DNA of 64,000 nucleotides. Origin: CAG-488 sp051881315. Its GTDB lineage: Bacteria; Bacillota; Clostridia; Oscillospirales; Acutalibacteraceae. The first letter of the stretch is position 1. Each line of letters opens with the position of its first letter. Shown here piece by piece: positions 1 through 8,104 of this stretch. The translations under genes were made by a program, and so were the position numbers. Location: NCBI GenBank assembly GCA_051881315.1, contig JBJEPQ010000019.1, positions 40,604 to 104,603 of the forward strand. Reading direction: 5' to 3'. The notes under the pieces are model-generated. The model was not told the DNA's origin. It saw nothing but the letters and a program-made list of their open reading frames with translations, and did not search any database.

Positions 1-11
1 ACGACAAAACC

Positions 12-560
12 ATGACTTCAAAAACCGATGAAGTTTTTGCCGAAATATATAAAGAAAAGCTCAATGTTGTGCTTATCGGTATGCCCGGAAGCGGTAAGAC
101 CACGATCGGTAAGCTCGTTGCAAAAAGCCTCGGCAGAGAGTTTTACGACACAGACGAGGTGTTTGTGGCAGAGGAGCAAACGACAATTTCCGATTACTTT
201 GCATCGCATACCGAGAAGGATTTCCGTGACAGGGAAAGCGAGATTGTCGCAAGTCTCGGAGCGAAGAACTCCCTTGTCATCGCCACGGGCGGAGGTGCAG
301 TCCTCAGAGAGGAGAATGTAAGACATCTCAAACAAAACGGAGTGATCTTCTTCCTTGACCGTGATGTTGAAAACATTGTTCCGACCTCGGACAGACCTCT
401 CGGCAGCAGCAGGGAAGCGATAGAAAAAAGATACCGTGAACGCTATCCGATCTATTGCTCGGCGGCGGATATAAAGCTTGACTCCAATTCCTGCGTTGAG
501 ACGGTCGCCGCAAACCTTGCCGAAGAATTTATCAGCTTTTGCCGAAAGGAGCAGTTATGA
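12..560 (+). CDS. aroK: Shikimate kinase (possibly the C-terminal domain of a larger fusion)
   Basis: Phosphorylates the 3-hydroxyl of shikimate with ATP, in the cytoplasmic common aromatic pathway. Counting from the ATG at 12, the Walker A loop GMPGSGKTT is at residues 23-31, the shikimate/Mg-binding DTD at 46-48, FRDRE at 71-75, the GGG loop at 93-95 and the LID-type SDRPL further on. The 182 aa length is normal for a shikimate kinase with about 15 extra N-terminal residues. The reading frame stays open to the left edge of the window and no ribosome site precedes the ATG, so the domain may be fused to an upstream enzyme, or the start may lie outside. Its stop overlaps the aroQ start (ATGA), so it is first or internal in the aromatic operon. 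Confidence 0.93.
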   Translation: MTSKTDEVFAEIYKEKLNVVLIGMPGSGKTTIGKLVAKSLGREFYDTDEVFVAEEQTTISDYFASHTEKDFRDRESEIVASLGAKNSLVIATGGGAVLREENVRHLKQNGVIFFLDRDVENIVPTSDRPLGSSREAIEKRYRERYPIYCSAADIKLDSNSCVETVAANLAEEFISFCRKEQL

Positions 561-979
561 AGATATTAGTTATTAACGGACCGAATTTGAATATGCTCGG
601 CATCAGAGAGCCTGATATCTACGGCAGAGAAACATATTCGGATCTGCTGGAGAAGATAAAACGTCACGCTGACAAAAAGGAAATCGAGGTTGAGTTTTTC
701 CAGTCCAATCATGAGGGCAGCATCGTAGATAAAATTCAGGAGGCATACGGGAAAATCGACGGTATTGTCTTAAATCCCGGCGCCTACACCCACACGAGCG
801 TTGCCATTCCCGACGCATTGAAGGCTGTCGGAATACCGACCGTTGAGGTGCACATTTCCGATGTTGACACCCGTGAGGAATTTCGTCAGATCAGCTATGT
901 CCGACCGTGCTGTGTTGCGTGCGTCAAGGGGCATGGGACGGACGGCTACTGCGAAGCGATAGATATTCTGATCGGCTGA
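557..979 (+). CDS. aroQ: Type II 3-dehydroquinate dehydratase
   Basis: Dehydrates 3-dehydroquinate to 3-dehydroshikimate. The 140-aa protein has the family hallmarks: NGPNLNMLG near the N-terminus followed by the Tyr of DIYG, the SNHEGSIVD segment, NPGAYTHTS with the catalytic His, and EVHISD...REEFR near the C-terminus. The usual Asn of the VHxSN motif is Asp here, a conservative change outside the core catalytic set. The start is set at the ATG at 557, preceded by AAAGGAG, giving a 4-base overlap with aroK. An earlier in-frame start at 539 would add six residues and has no ribosome site. A dispersed repeat separates it from aroA. Confidence 0.95.
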   Translation: MKILVINGPNLNMLGIREPDIYGRETYSDLLEKIKRHADKKEIEVEFFQSNHEGSIVDKIQEAYGKIDGIVLNPGAYTHTSVAIPDALKAVGIPTVEVHISDVDTREEFRQISYVRPCCVACVKGHGTDGYCEAIDILIG

Positions 980-982
980 AAT

Positions 983-1020
983 TGTCCACAGCACATTTTT
1001 CGCTCGGGGCAGTAACCTTT
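983..1020 (+). repeat. Dispersed intergenic repeat, copy A
   Basis: This intergenic sequence between aroQ and aroA contains CCACAGCACATTTTTCG followed by CTCGGGGCAGTAACCTTT. Nearly the same sequence occurs at 26099-26134, with about 32 of 35 positions matching (two mismatches and one gap by eye). Part of it recurs in inverted form at 26191-26204. It carries no gene and is probably a small non-coding repeat family of this genome. Confidence 0.6.
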
Positions 1021-1049
1021 AAAAGACTCAACCAAAAGGATTGGTAAGC

Positions 1050-2261
1050 ATGAATGTAACAATAAAAACGGGGACGGCGTCGGGTGAGGTGAAAATACCC
1101 TCGTCCAAGAGCGTTGCCCACCGTTTGCTGATAAATGCCGCCTTGACCGACGGCAAAACCGTACTCGAAGATCTTTCTTTGAACGAGGACATCAGCGCAA
1201 CGATTGACTGCCTGAGGGTTCTCGGAGCAAGGATCGAATTGCCGCAGGCGGGTATATGCGAGGTCACGGGAGCTTCGGAAAAGACTGTTGACGGGGTGCG
1301 CAGACTTTATTGCAGAGAGAGCGGAAGCACGCTTAGGTTTATGCTTCCTCTTTGTCTCGACGGAGTGAAAACGGAGCTTTACGGCTCGCCGAGGCTCATC
1401 GAAAGACCTCACTCCGTTTACCGTGAAATCTGCGAAAAGAACGGCTTTCTCTGGCAGTCTGACGGTGAGAAAATAACCGTACAGGGAAAACTGACGGCAG
1501 GAATATATGAAATCCCCGGTAACATCAGCAGTCAGTTTATTACCGGACTTATGCTGAGCTTGCCGACGCTTGAAAAGGACAGCGTTATCAGGCTGACGAC
1601 CGAGCCTGAAAGCCTTTCCTATATTGAAATGACGGTCAATTCCCTCGCCGAGTTCGGAATAAAAATCGAGAAACGCTCCGACCGTGAGTGGTATATCGTG
1701 GGCGGACAGACGAGAAAAACTCCGAACAAAATCAGCGTTGAAGCCGACGAATCGGGAGCGGCTTTCTTTGCGGCTCTGAACTTTATCGGCGGCGATGTAA
1801 AGCTTAATAATCTCAACGAAAACAGCCGTCAGGGCGACAGGGTTTGGAGATCGCTTTTTCCCTTGCTTTCGGACGGAAAACCCGAAATCTCAATCAAGGA
1901 CTGTCCCGATCTCGGACCGATACTGATGTCGCTTGCCGCCTGTCTCAACGGTGCGGTGCTGACCGACACGGCAAGACTTAGAATAAAGGAGAGCGACAGG
2001 GGAGAGGCGATGGCGCAGGAGCTTGCAAAATCGGGCGTTAAGGTCAAGGTGGACGAAAACCGTATAACGGTCGATCCTGCGGATATTCATGCTCCCACGG
2101 AAGCTTTGGACGGTCATAACGACCACAGAATAGTGATGTCGCTGGCAGTCCTGCTGACAAAATACGGCGGAACAATAAAAGGAGCCGAAGCCGTGGCGAA
2201 AAGTATGCCGCAGTTTTTTGAAATGCTCAGGTCAATAGGTATAGATACAGAAGAAGGTTAA
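1050..2261 (+). CDS. aroA: 3-phosphoshikimate 1-carboxyvinyltransferase (EPSP synthase)
   Basis: Transfers enolpyruvyl from PEP to shikimate-3-phosphate. The protein of about 403 aa starts with the family N-terminal pattern, with SSKSVAHR as the phosphoshikimate-binding lysine/arginine segment. It continues with ESGSTLRF (PEP-loop equivalent of the NAGT/LRF region), a central SSQF motif, and KESDR and DHR near the C-terminus. I chose the ATG at 1050: AAAAGGA lies nine bases upstream, whereas the in-frame TTG at 1041 abuts that site directly. Divergence from the classic LFLGNAGTAMR loop suggests a class II-like enzyme. It sits in the aromatic operon and is followed after one base by tyrA. Confidence 0.95.
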   Translation: MNVTIKTGTASGEVKIPSSKSVAHRLLINAALTDGKTVLEDLSLNEDISATIDCLRVLGARIELPQAGICEVTGASEKTVDGVRRLYCRESGSTLRFMLPLCLDGVKTELYGSPRLIERPHSVYREICEKNGFLWQSDGEKITVQGKLTAGIYEIPGNISSQFITGLMLSLPTLEKDSVIRLTTEPESLSYIEMTVNSLAEFGIKIEKRSDREWYIVGGQTRKTPNKISVEADESGAAFFAALNFIGGDVKLNNLNENSRQGDRVWRSLFPLLSDGKPEISIKDCPDLGPILMSLAACLNGAVLTDTARLRIKESDRGEAMAQELAKSGVKVKVDENRITVDPADIHAPTEALDGHNDHRIVMSLAVLLTKYGGTIKGAEAVAKSMPQFFEMLRSIGIDTEEG

Positions 2262-2262
2262 T

Positions 2263-3138
2263 ATGAAAAGGATTGATTCAGACACAAAGGTGCTGATCGT
2301 AGGTCTCGGTCTTATCGGAGGAAGCTACGCAAAGGCATTGACAAAAAAAGGCTGTAAGGTCAGGGCGATAACCCGTAAAGACAGCGATATTGAATATTCC
2401 GTCAAAGAGGGATTTATCGAGGACGGTACAACGGCGGTGACAAAGGAATATCTCGCATGGGCGGATATTATCGTCTTTTCACTCTATCCGCACACGTTGC
2501 TCGAATGGCTGAAAAAATACGCAGGTCTTATTAAAAAAGGTACGGTTTGCACCGATGTTACGGGTGTTAAAAGCTGTATAGTTTATGACGCTCAGGCTCT
2601 TATGCCCGACGGAGTGGAGTTTATTGCCGCTCACCCGATGGCAGGCCGTGAAAGAAGCGGCGTCCGTCACAGCGACGATTCCGTTTTCAAAGGAGCAAAC
2701 TATATTGTTGTTCCGACAGATAATAACACACCCGAAGCGGTCGAATACTGCAAACAGCTCGGAGAAGCGCTTGGCTTTTACCGTATCAGCGTGCTTGACC
2801 CCGAATCGCACGACAGGATGATAGCTTTCCTGTCTCAGCTTACCCACTGCATTGCCGTTTCGCTGATGTGTACGAACGACACACCAGGCTTTGAGGCTTA
2901 CACGGGTGACTCGTTCAGGGATCTTACAAGGATCGCAAAGATCAACGGAGAAATGTGGAGCGAGCTTTTTATCAGCAATAAGCAGTTCCTACTCGACGAG
3001 ATGGATAATTTTATAAATCAGTTTACACTTCTGCGCGATATGCTTGAAAATGAAGATAAAGAGGGTATGTGCAGAATGATGCAAATATCAACACAGCGCA
3101 GAGAAAAATTTGATAAACCCAAAGTAAAGGAAGGCTAA
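2263..3138 (+). CDS. tyrA: Prephenate dehydrogenase
   Basis: Oxidative decarboxylation of prephenate to 4-hydroxyphenylpyruvate with NAD(P), committing chorismate flux to tyrosine. A Rossmann GLGLIGGSYAKAL motif lies at residues 14-26. The PDH signature AAHPMAGRERSG and the helical C-terminal SQLTHCIA region are present. At 291 aa it has no C-terminal ACT domain and no fused chorismate mutase, so the common allosteric tyrosine-binding module is missing. It is preceded by AGAAGG and lies one base after aroA and three bases before the DAHP synthase gene. Confidence 0.93.
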   Translation: MKRIDSDTKVLIVGLGLIGGSYAKALTKKGCKVRAITRKDSDIEYSVKEGFIEDGTTAVTKEYLAWADIIVFSLYPHTLLEWLKKYAGLIKKGTVCTDVTGVKSCIVYDAQALMPDGVEFIAAHPMAGRERSGVRHSDDSVFKGANYIVVPTDNNTPEAVEYCKQLGEALGFYRISVLDPESHDRMIAFLSQLTHCIAVSLMCTNDTPGFEAYTGDSFRDLTRIAKINGEMWSELFISNKQFLLDEMDNFINQFTLLRDMLENEDKEGMCRMMQISTQRREKFDKPKVKEG

Positions 3139-3141
3139 TCT

Positions 3142-4170
3142 ATGAACATGAATTTTTACCACAAGCTGCCGATACCCCAGGATGTAAAGGCGCACTACCC
3201 CGTAACAGACAGTATGAAAGCTGTCAAGGCAAAAAGAGACGCTGAAATCAAGGCGGTATTTGAAGGCAAGAGCGACAAGTTTCTCCTTATAATCGGTCCC
3301 TGCTCGGCGGACAGGAACGACTCCGTTCTCGACTATATCGGCAGACTGAAAAAAGTCAGCGAGCAGGTCGAGGACAAGATCATTATTATTCCGAGAATTT
3401 ATACCAACAAGCCGAGAACTACAGGTGACGGCTACAAGGGAATGCTTCATCAGCCCGATCCCAATTCTCACCCCGATATGCTCAAGGGCATTGTCGCTAT
3501 CCGTGAGCTTCATATGAGCGCACTCCGTGATTACGGTCTTTCTTCGGCGGATGAGATGCTTTATCCCGACAATCACAGATATCTTTCCGACATTCTTTCT
3601 TATGTTGCGGTCGGTGCAAGATCTGTTGAAAATCAACAGCACAGGCTGACAGCGAGCGGACTTGATGTTCCCGTAGGACTTAAAAACCCGACAGGCGGCG
3701 ATCTTTCCGTTATGATGAACGCCATCACAGCCGCCCAACACAGCCATACGTTTATTTACCGCGGCTGGGAGGTTGAAAGCTTCGGCAATCCGCTTTCCCA
3801 TGCTATTCTCAGAGGTTTCCAGACAACGGACGGCGCAACGGTTTCAAACTATCACTATGAGGATCTTCTCAAGGTCAGCGAGCTTTATCAGAAAATGGGT
3901 CTTGAGAATCCCGCCGTTATCGTTGACACAAACCATGCAAACTCAGGCAAGAAGTACAGGGAACAGCCGAGAATTGCGCTCGATGTTATCCACAGCATGA
4001 GAGAAAACTCCGATATCAGAAAGCTCTGCAAAGGTCTTATGATCGAGAGCTACATTGAAGACGGAGCGCAGAAGACCGACGGATGCGTCTACGGACAGTC
4101 GATCACCGATCCCTGCCTCGGCTGGGAAAAGACCGAAAAGCTCATCTTCGATATTGCGGATAAATTATAA
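3142..4170 (+). CDS. 3-deoxy-7-phosphoheptulonate synthase (DAHP synthase, class I alpha type)
   Basis: Condenses PEP and erythrose-4-phosphate, the first step of the aromatic pathway. The 342-aa length and motifs match the E. coli AroF/G/H type: IIGPCSADR (metal/PEP site), RIYTNKPRTTGDGYKG, VGARSVENQQHR, GLKNPTGGD, DTNHANSGK and a C-terminal GQSITDPCLGW. No chorismate mutase domain is attached. The N-terminal extension of about 30 residues is the part that usually carries feedback sensitivity, but which amino acid is sensed cannot be read here. It is the last gene of the operon, followed at once by a terminator. Placing the entry enzyme last, next to tyrA, hints at joint control with tyrosine synthesis (inference). 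Confidence 0.93.
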   Translation: MNMNFYHKLPIPQDVKAHYPVTDSMKAVKAKRDAEIKAVFEGKSDKFLLIIGPCSADRNDSVLDYIGRLKKVSEQVEDKIIIIPRIYTNKPRTTGDGYKGMLHQPDPNSHPDMLKGIVAIRELHMSALRDYGLSSADEMLYPDNHRYLSDILSYVAVGARSVENQQHRLTASGLDVPVGLKNPTGGDLSVMMNAITAAQHSHTFIYRGWEVESFGNPLSHAILRGFQTTDGATVSNYHYEDLLKVSELYQKMGLENPAVIVDTNHANSGKKYREQPRIALDVIHSMRENSDIRKLCKGLMIESYIEDGAQKTDGCVYGQSITDPCLGWEKTEKLIFDIADKL

Positions 4171-4180
4171 AAATTATTAC

Positions 4181-4216
4181 GGCTTTCGTTTGTTTTTCGG
4201 CAAATGAAAGCCTTTT
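4181..4216 (+). terminator. Rho-independent terminator of the aromatic operon
   Basis: A 12-bp stem (4181-4192 with 4201-4212, one G-U pair) closes an 8-base loop and is followed by TTTT. It starts ten bases after the DAHP synthase stop. Confidence 0.85.
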
Positions 4217-4234
4217 GACTAAGTTAAGAAAAAA

Positions 4235-4262
4235 TTGACAATAATTTCAAATATGATATAAT
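4235..4262 (+). promoter_or_regulatory. Sigma-A-type promoter for the FAD oxidoreductase gene
   Basis: A perfect TTGACA (4235-4240) and a perfect TATAAT (4257-4262) are separated by 16 bases. A GGGTAGGGG ribosome site and the ATG at 4301 follow. Confidence 0.75.
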
Positions 4263-4300
4263 ATAAAATAAGAATAAAAGTGAAAGGGTAGGGGCGGAAT

Positions 4301-5668
4301 ATGTCGGATATTATTGTTGCCGGAGCAGGTCACGGCGGACTGGTTGCCGCATGGAAGCTGGCACAGCTCGGTCACAGAGTTACGGTTTATGAGCGTAATG
4401 CCGAAAAAAACCTCGGCTACGATCAAAAGGATCCCGTGGACGCCGCATATTTTGATTTTGCCGAGATTGAATACCCCGAAAGCTGGAAAGCTCCGAACAA
4501 TGTTATCACCCTTGTCCCGTTAGATAAAAATGTTGAGCCGTTTACGCTCCCTCAGGAAAAGGGTGCGTCAACCTTGATTGTTGAACGCAGGGAGCTTTTG
4601 GCTTTTCTGATTGATCTTTGCAAAAAAGCAGGGGTTAAGTTCGTTTTTAACTGCACAGTCCGTGAGCCTGTTATGCTCGGAAGCCGTGTCATCGGAATTA
4701 TGACTGATCAGGGCATCAGACTTGCCGATCTTATTATCGACGCCTGCGGAATAGATTCTCCCGTGCGTACGGGACTTCCCGATTTTATGAACATTCAAAA
4801 GCATCTCGGAGTTTTTGACCGCCTGCATGTTTACCGAGCATATTACGAAAGAATTCCCGACAAGCCCGATCCGCCGCATCGATACAATGTCTATGTCAAC
4901 CGCAACGGTACTGTCGGCTTTACATGGCTTATAACAGAGAGCGACTGCGTGGATGTTCTTGTTGCGAGATTTAATGACATTACCGAGGAGGACATTCGGG
5001 AGAATATTGATTTCCTCTGCGAGGGAAATGAGCATATGAGCCGCAAGCTTGTCAGGGGCGGAGAGATTGTCGATATCCCTGTTCGTCAGCCCTTGGCGGT
5101 GTTTGTTGCCGACGGTTATGCCGCAGTGGGCGACAGCGCATGTATGACCGTCCCGATAAAGGGCTCCGGCATAGGCTATTCGATCAAAGCGGGAGTTCTT
5201 CTTGCCGAAGCGGTCAGGGAGGATACAGACGGACTGTTCAACTGCGATACGCTTTGGAAATATGAACACAGCTTTTTCCGTGAAATAGGCTTCAGTGCCT
5301 GCACGGTCGCTGTCGAAAAAAATCTTCTCCCGTATCTGACGGCTAAAGAGGTCAGCGACTTTATAAACAGCGGAATACTTACGGGCGAGGAGCTTGCCGA
5401 GCTGAGTGTTGATAAGATCGAATATCTCAGAAAGAATAATATAGTTTCGACCTTGAGAAACAAGCTGAAGCTGCTCAACGGTATGCCTGAGCTGAGAAAT
5501 AAGGCACTCAGGTTTGTGACATGGTTTGGCAGGGAAAAGCTTGTCGAGCCTTTGCTTCCTGCCGAATACGACCGTGAAGCCGTGGCAAAGTGGGCGGAGC
5601 ATTATAACGAATTTTTTGAGTCGATAAAGACCGACAAAATTCCCGGTGAGACCGAGGACGAAGAATAA
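4301..5668 (+). CDS. FAD-dependent oxidoreductase, geranylgeranyl-reductase/monooxygenase-like
   Basis: A 455-aa flavoprotein of the NAD(P)/FAD oxidoreductase superfamily. The N-terminal dinucleotide-binding motif GAGHGGLVAAWKLAQLG lies around residues 7-23 and ends in the acidic YERN. The second FAD-binding motif, GYAAVGDSACMT followed by GSGIGYSIKAG, lies around residues 268-295. This motif pairing is typical of geranylgeranyl-reductase-like and aromatic-ring hydroxylase-like proteins. The substrate is not evident. It stands alone with its own promoter and terminator, so context gives no pathway. The C-terminal ~120 residues are charged and helical with no motif I recognise. Confidence 0.75.
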   Translation: MSDIIVAGAGHGGLVAAWKLAQLGHRVTVYERNAEKNLGYDQKDPVDAAYFDFAEIEYPESWKAPNNVITLVPLDKNVEPFTLPQEKGASTLIVERRELLAFLIDLCKKAGVKFVFNCTVREPVMLGSRVIGIMTDQGIRLADLIIDACGIDSPVRTGLPDFMNIQKHLGVFDRLHVYRAYYERIPDKPDPPHRYNVYVNRNGTVGFTWLITESDCVDVLVARFNDITEEDIRENIDFLCEGNEHMSRKLVRGGEIVDIPVRQPLAVFVADGYAAVGDSACMTVPIKGSGIGYSIKAGVLLAEAVREDTDGLFNCDTLWKYEHSFFREIGFSACTVAVEKNLLPYLTAKEVSDFINSGILTGEELAELSVDKIEYLRKNNIVSTLRNKLKLLNGMPELRNKALRFVTWFGREKLVEPLLPAEYDREAVAKWAEHYNEFFESIKTDKIPGETEDEE

Positions 5669-5692
5669 AAAATAGCTGAAAATTGTAGTATT

Positions 5693-5751
5693 AAACGGTT
5701 GTAAGCTGACGGAAGCTGACTGCTTTCTATAGCATATAACCGTTTTTATTT
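5693..5751 (+). terminator. Probable terminator after the FAD oxidoreductase
   Basis: AAACGGTTGTA (5693-5703) can pair with TATAACCGTTT (5735-5745, one G-U pair), followed by a T-rich tract. The loop is about 31 bases, long for an intrinsic terminator, so this is only probable. Confidence 0.55.
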
Positions 5752-5762
5752 ATGCTTTATAC

Positions 5763-5791
5763 TTGTAAAAAATGTAAAAACATAATAAAAT
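5763..5791 (+). promoter_or_regulatory. Possible promoter for the ABC exporter gene
   Basis: TTGTAA (5763-5768) and TAAAAT (5786-5791) with a 17-base spacer precede a GAGGGTGA ribosome site and the ATG at 5815. The boxes are imperfect. Confidence 0.4.
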
Positions 5792-5814
5792 AATCTCATT
5801 AAGAGGGTGATTGA

Positions 5815-7554
5815 ATGAAAGATTTAAAAAGGTATCTTATCATGGCAAAGCCGTATTGGGGGCTGCTTGTCTTGACGGTTGCCGCACTTATTGGAGTATC
5901 TGCCGTAAGCCTTGTAACTCCGGAAATGGTGCGTAGGCTGACGGCGATGCTGACCGAGGGAACGGCGACAAAGGAGAGGGTTATTACCTATGCCGTCATA
6001 CTTCTTGCCGCTTATGTTGCAAAGGCTTTCCTTACTTTTATTTCCAAATTCAAGGCTCACGAAGCGGCTTGGAATTTTGTCGGAGATCTGATGCTCAGGG
6101 TTTACGGAAAGCTCCAGACTCTTTCAATGAGATATTTCGGCGATAAGCAGACGGGTGAAATAATGAGCCGTGTTATCAACGATTCAAGGAATATGGAAAC
6201 GCTTATTGCCCATGCTCTGCCCGATCTGTTTTCAAATATTCTTATCGTAATAATGGTTACGATAATGATATTTACTATCAATCCGATCCTTGCGGCGCTT
6301 TCTCTTATTCCTGTTCCGTTTATCATTTTTGTCAGCGCAAGGTTTTCGGGCAGGGTACACTCGCTTTTCAGAAGAAATCAGGAGGTTCTTGCCGACCTGA
6401 ACAGCAAGGTGCAGGACGATGTTTCGGGTATCCGTGAGATCCAGTCCTTCGGCAGGGAGGCTTATGAATATGACAGTATGAAAGAGTGCTGTAAATATTA
6501 CAGCTATGTCAACATACGGGCAAATTTCTTCGCCGCAATTTTCCACCCGTCGATAGAGTTTCTGACCTCTATCGGCTCGGTTCTGGTAATGGGAATAGGC
6601 GGAGCGCTTGCCTTGAAGGACGTGCTTTCTGTCTCCGACGTTGTTGGATTTTTTATGTATCTTTCGCTTTTCTATTCGCCGATAGCAACGCTTTCCCGTA
6701 TTGTCGAGGATATGCAGAACGCTTTTGCCGGCGGTCACAGGGTGCTCAGTATTCTTGATATGGAGCCTGAAATCAAGGACAGCGAAAATGCGGTCGATAT
6801 CGGCAGAGCCAAGGGTGAAATAGAGTTCAGAGATGTTTCCTTTTATTATAAGGAGAGCGAGCCTGTTCTCAGAGATCTTTCATTTAAGGTGGAAACAGGA
6901 AAGATGGTTGCCTTTGTCGGAGCAACGGGAGTCGGAAAATCGACGATTGTTTCGCTTATGGAGAGATTTTACGATCCCGTCAGCGGAGCGGTGCTTCTTG
7001 ACGGAAAGGATATCAGGGATATCACCGTTGAATCGCTGAGAAGAAACATATCAATGGTCTTGCAGGACGTTTTCCTTTTCAACGGCTCAATTTACGACAA
7101 TATTGCGTTCGGAAATCCTGCGGCGAGCAGAGAGGAGATTATGAAAGCCGCAGAAACAGCGAGGGTAAGCGACTTTGTCTGCCGTATGCCCGACGGCTAC
7201 GACACCGTGATCGGCGAAAGAGGAGTAAGGCTTTCGGGCGGTCAGAAGCAGAGAATTGCCATTGCAAGGGCTATCCTGAAAAATACACCCATTCTGATTC
7301 TTGACGAGGCAACCTCGGCGGTGGATAACGAAACGGAAGCTCTTATTCAGCAGGCGATTGACGAGCTTTCAAAGAGCAGAACGGTTGTTGTTATAGCTCA
7401 CAGACTTTCCACGGTTATGAAGGCGGATAATATTATTGTCCTTGAGGACGGAAAAATTGCCGAACAGGGCAACCATAAAGAGCTGTTGGAGCTCGGCGGA
7501 ATATATGCCAAGCTCAGCAATATAAATACAGAAAAAATAAGAACGGAGATATGA
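5815..7554 (+). CDS. ABC exporter, fused membrane and ATPase domains (multidrug/lipid type)
   Basis: A 579-aa half-transporter. The N-terminal type IV exporter transmembrane domain covers roughly residues 1-310 with about six membrane segments. The nucleotide-binding domain has Walker A GATGVGKST, a Q-loop in VLQDVFLF, signature LSGGQKQRI, Walker B ILILDEATSAVD and the switch His in IAHRLS. It resembles MsbA/BmrA-type homodimeric exporters. Only one half-transporter gene is present, so a homodimer is expected. The substrate is unknown. The next gene (YhcH-like) starts three bases downstream and is probably co-transcribed. Confidence 0.88.
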   Translation: MKDLKRYLIMAKPYWGLLVLTVAALIGVSAVSLVTPEMVRRLTAMLTEGTATKERVITYAVILLAAYVAKAFLTFISKFKAHEAAWNFVGDLMLRVYGKLQTLSMRYFGDKQTGEIMSRVINDSRNMETLIAHALPDLFSNILIVIMVTIMIFTINPILAALSLIPVPFIIFVSARFSGRVHSLFRRNQEVLADLNSKVQDDVSGIREIQSFGREAYEYDSMKECCKYYSYVNIRANFFAAIFHPSIEFLTSIGSVLVMGIGGALALKDVLSVSDVVGFFMYLSLFYSPIATLSRIVEDMQNAFAGGHRVLSILDMEPEIKDSENAVDIGRAKGEIEFRDVSFYYKESEPVLRDLSFKVETGKMVAFVGATGVGKSTIVSLMERFYDPVSGAVLLDGKDIRDITVESLRRNISMVLQDVFLFNGSIYDNIAFGNPAASREEIMKAAETARVSDFVCRMPDGYDTVIGERGVRLSGGQKQRIAIARAILKNTPILILDEATSAVDNETEALIQQAIDELSKSRTVVVIAHRLSTVMKADNIIVLEDGKIAEQGNHKELLELGGIYAKLSNINTEKIRTEI

Positions 7555-7557
7555 ATT

Positions 7558-8010
7558 ATGATAGTTACGGATTACAGAAACCTTGAATTTTATTCCGAAG
7601 TGCCTCACGCAAAAGAGGTAATTGATTTTATTGACGGTTTTAAAAAGACCGAGATGAAAACGGGCAGATATGATATTCTCGGTGACGAGCTTTTTGCCGC
7701 TGTCAGCAGATATGACACCGAGCCGAGAGAGGACAGAAGATTTGAAAGCCACAGGAAATACATAGATATCCAGATTGTTCTTGACGGAAAAGAGGAGCTT
7801 GATTGGGCGGAAACAAGCTCTCTCAAAATGACCGACAATGGCTTTGAGAGGGGAGACGATATCGCTTTTTATGACGGAGAGGCACTCTCAACGGTTATTC
7901 TCAGCTCAGCTCAGTGCGCCGTCCTTTTTCCCGAAGACGGTCACAGACCTAACGTTATGCACAAAGAAATTGAAAATGTACTCAAAATAGTATTTAAAAT
8001 CAAAAAATAA
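7558..8010 (+). CDS. YhcH/YjgK/YiaL family protein (DUF386)
   Basis: A 150-aa cupin-like protein of the YhcH/YjgK/YiaL family. Visible family features are HRKYIDIQIVLDGKEE (metal-binding His region), a FYDGE segment, and the C-terminal VLFPEDGHRPN pattern with a second conserved His. Members are associated with sialic-acid and other sugar catabolism (YhcH, EbgC), where anomerase or isomerase roles have been proposed. The function here is not shown. It begins three bases after the exporter gene, preceded by a GGAGAT ribosome site, an unusual partnership for this family. Confidence 0.8.
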   Translation: MIVTDYRNLEFYSEVPHAKEVIDFIDGFKKTEMKTGRYDILGDELFAAVSRYDTEPREDRRFESHRKYIDIQIVLDGKEELDWAETSSLKMTDNGFERGDDIAFYDGEALSTVILSSAQCAVLFPEDGHRPNVMHKEIENVLKIVFKIKK

Positions 8011-8041
8011 ATTAAACAATGAATAAATATTCGCTTTTTGC

Positions 8042-8070
8042 TTGACACTTTTAAGTCAAAGTGGTATATT
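8042..8070 (+). promoter_or_regulatory. Strong promoter of the amino-acid ABC importer, with overlapping dyads
   Basis: TTGACA (8042-8047) and TATATT (8065-8070) are separated by 17 bases. The spacer contains two interlocking inverted repeats: TTGAC/GTCAA (8042-8046 and 8055-8059) and CACTTT/AAAGTG (8046-8051 and 8058-8063). These could be a repressor operator. The promoter call is well supported; the operator is inference. Confidence 0.75.
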
Positions 8071-8104
8071 GTTCACGTCTAAAAATAAGAGGAGGACAAA
8101 AAGT

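Noticed and set aside
8042..8104. N-terminal extension of the binding lipoprotein from a TTG at 8042
   Set aside because: That TTG is the -35 box, and the lipoprotein signal starts cleanly at 8105.
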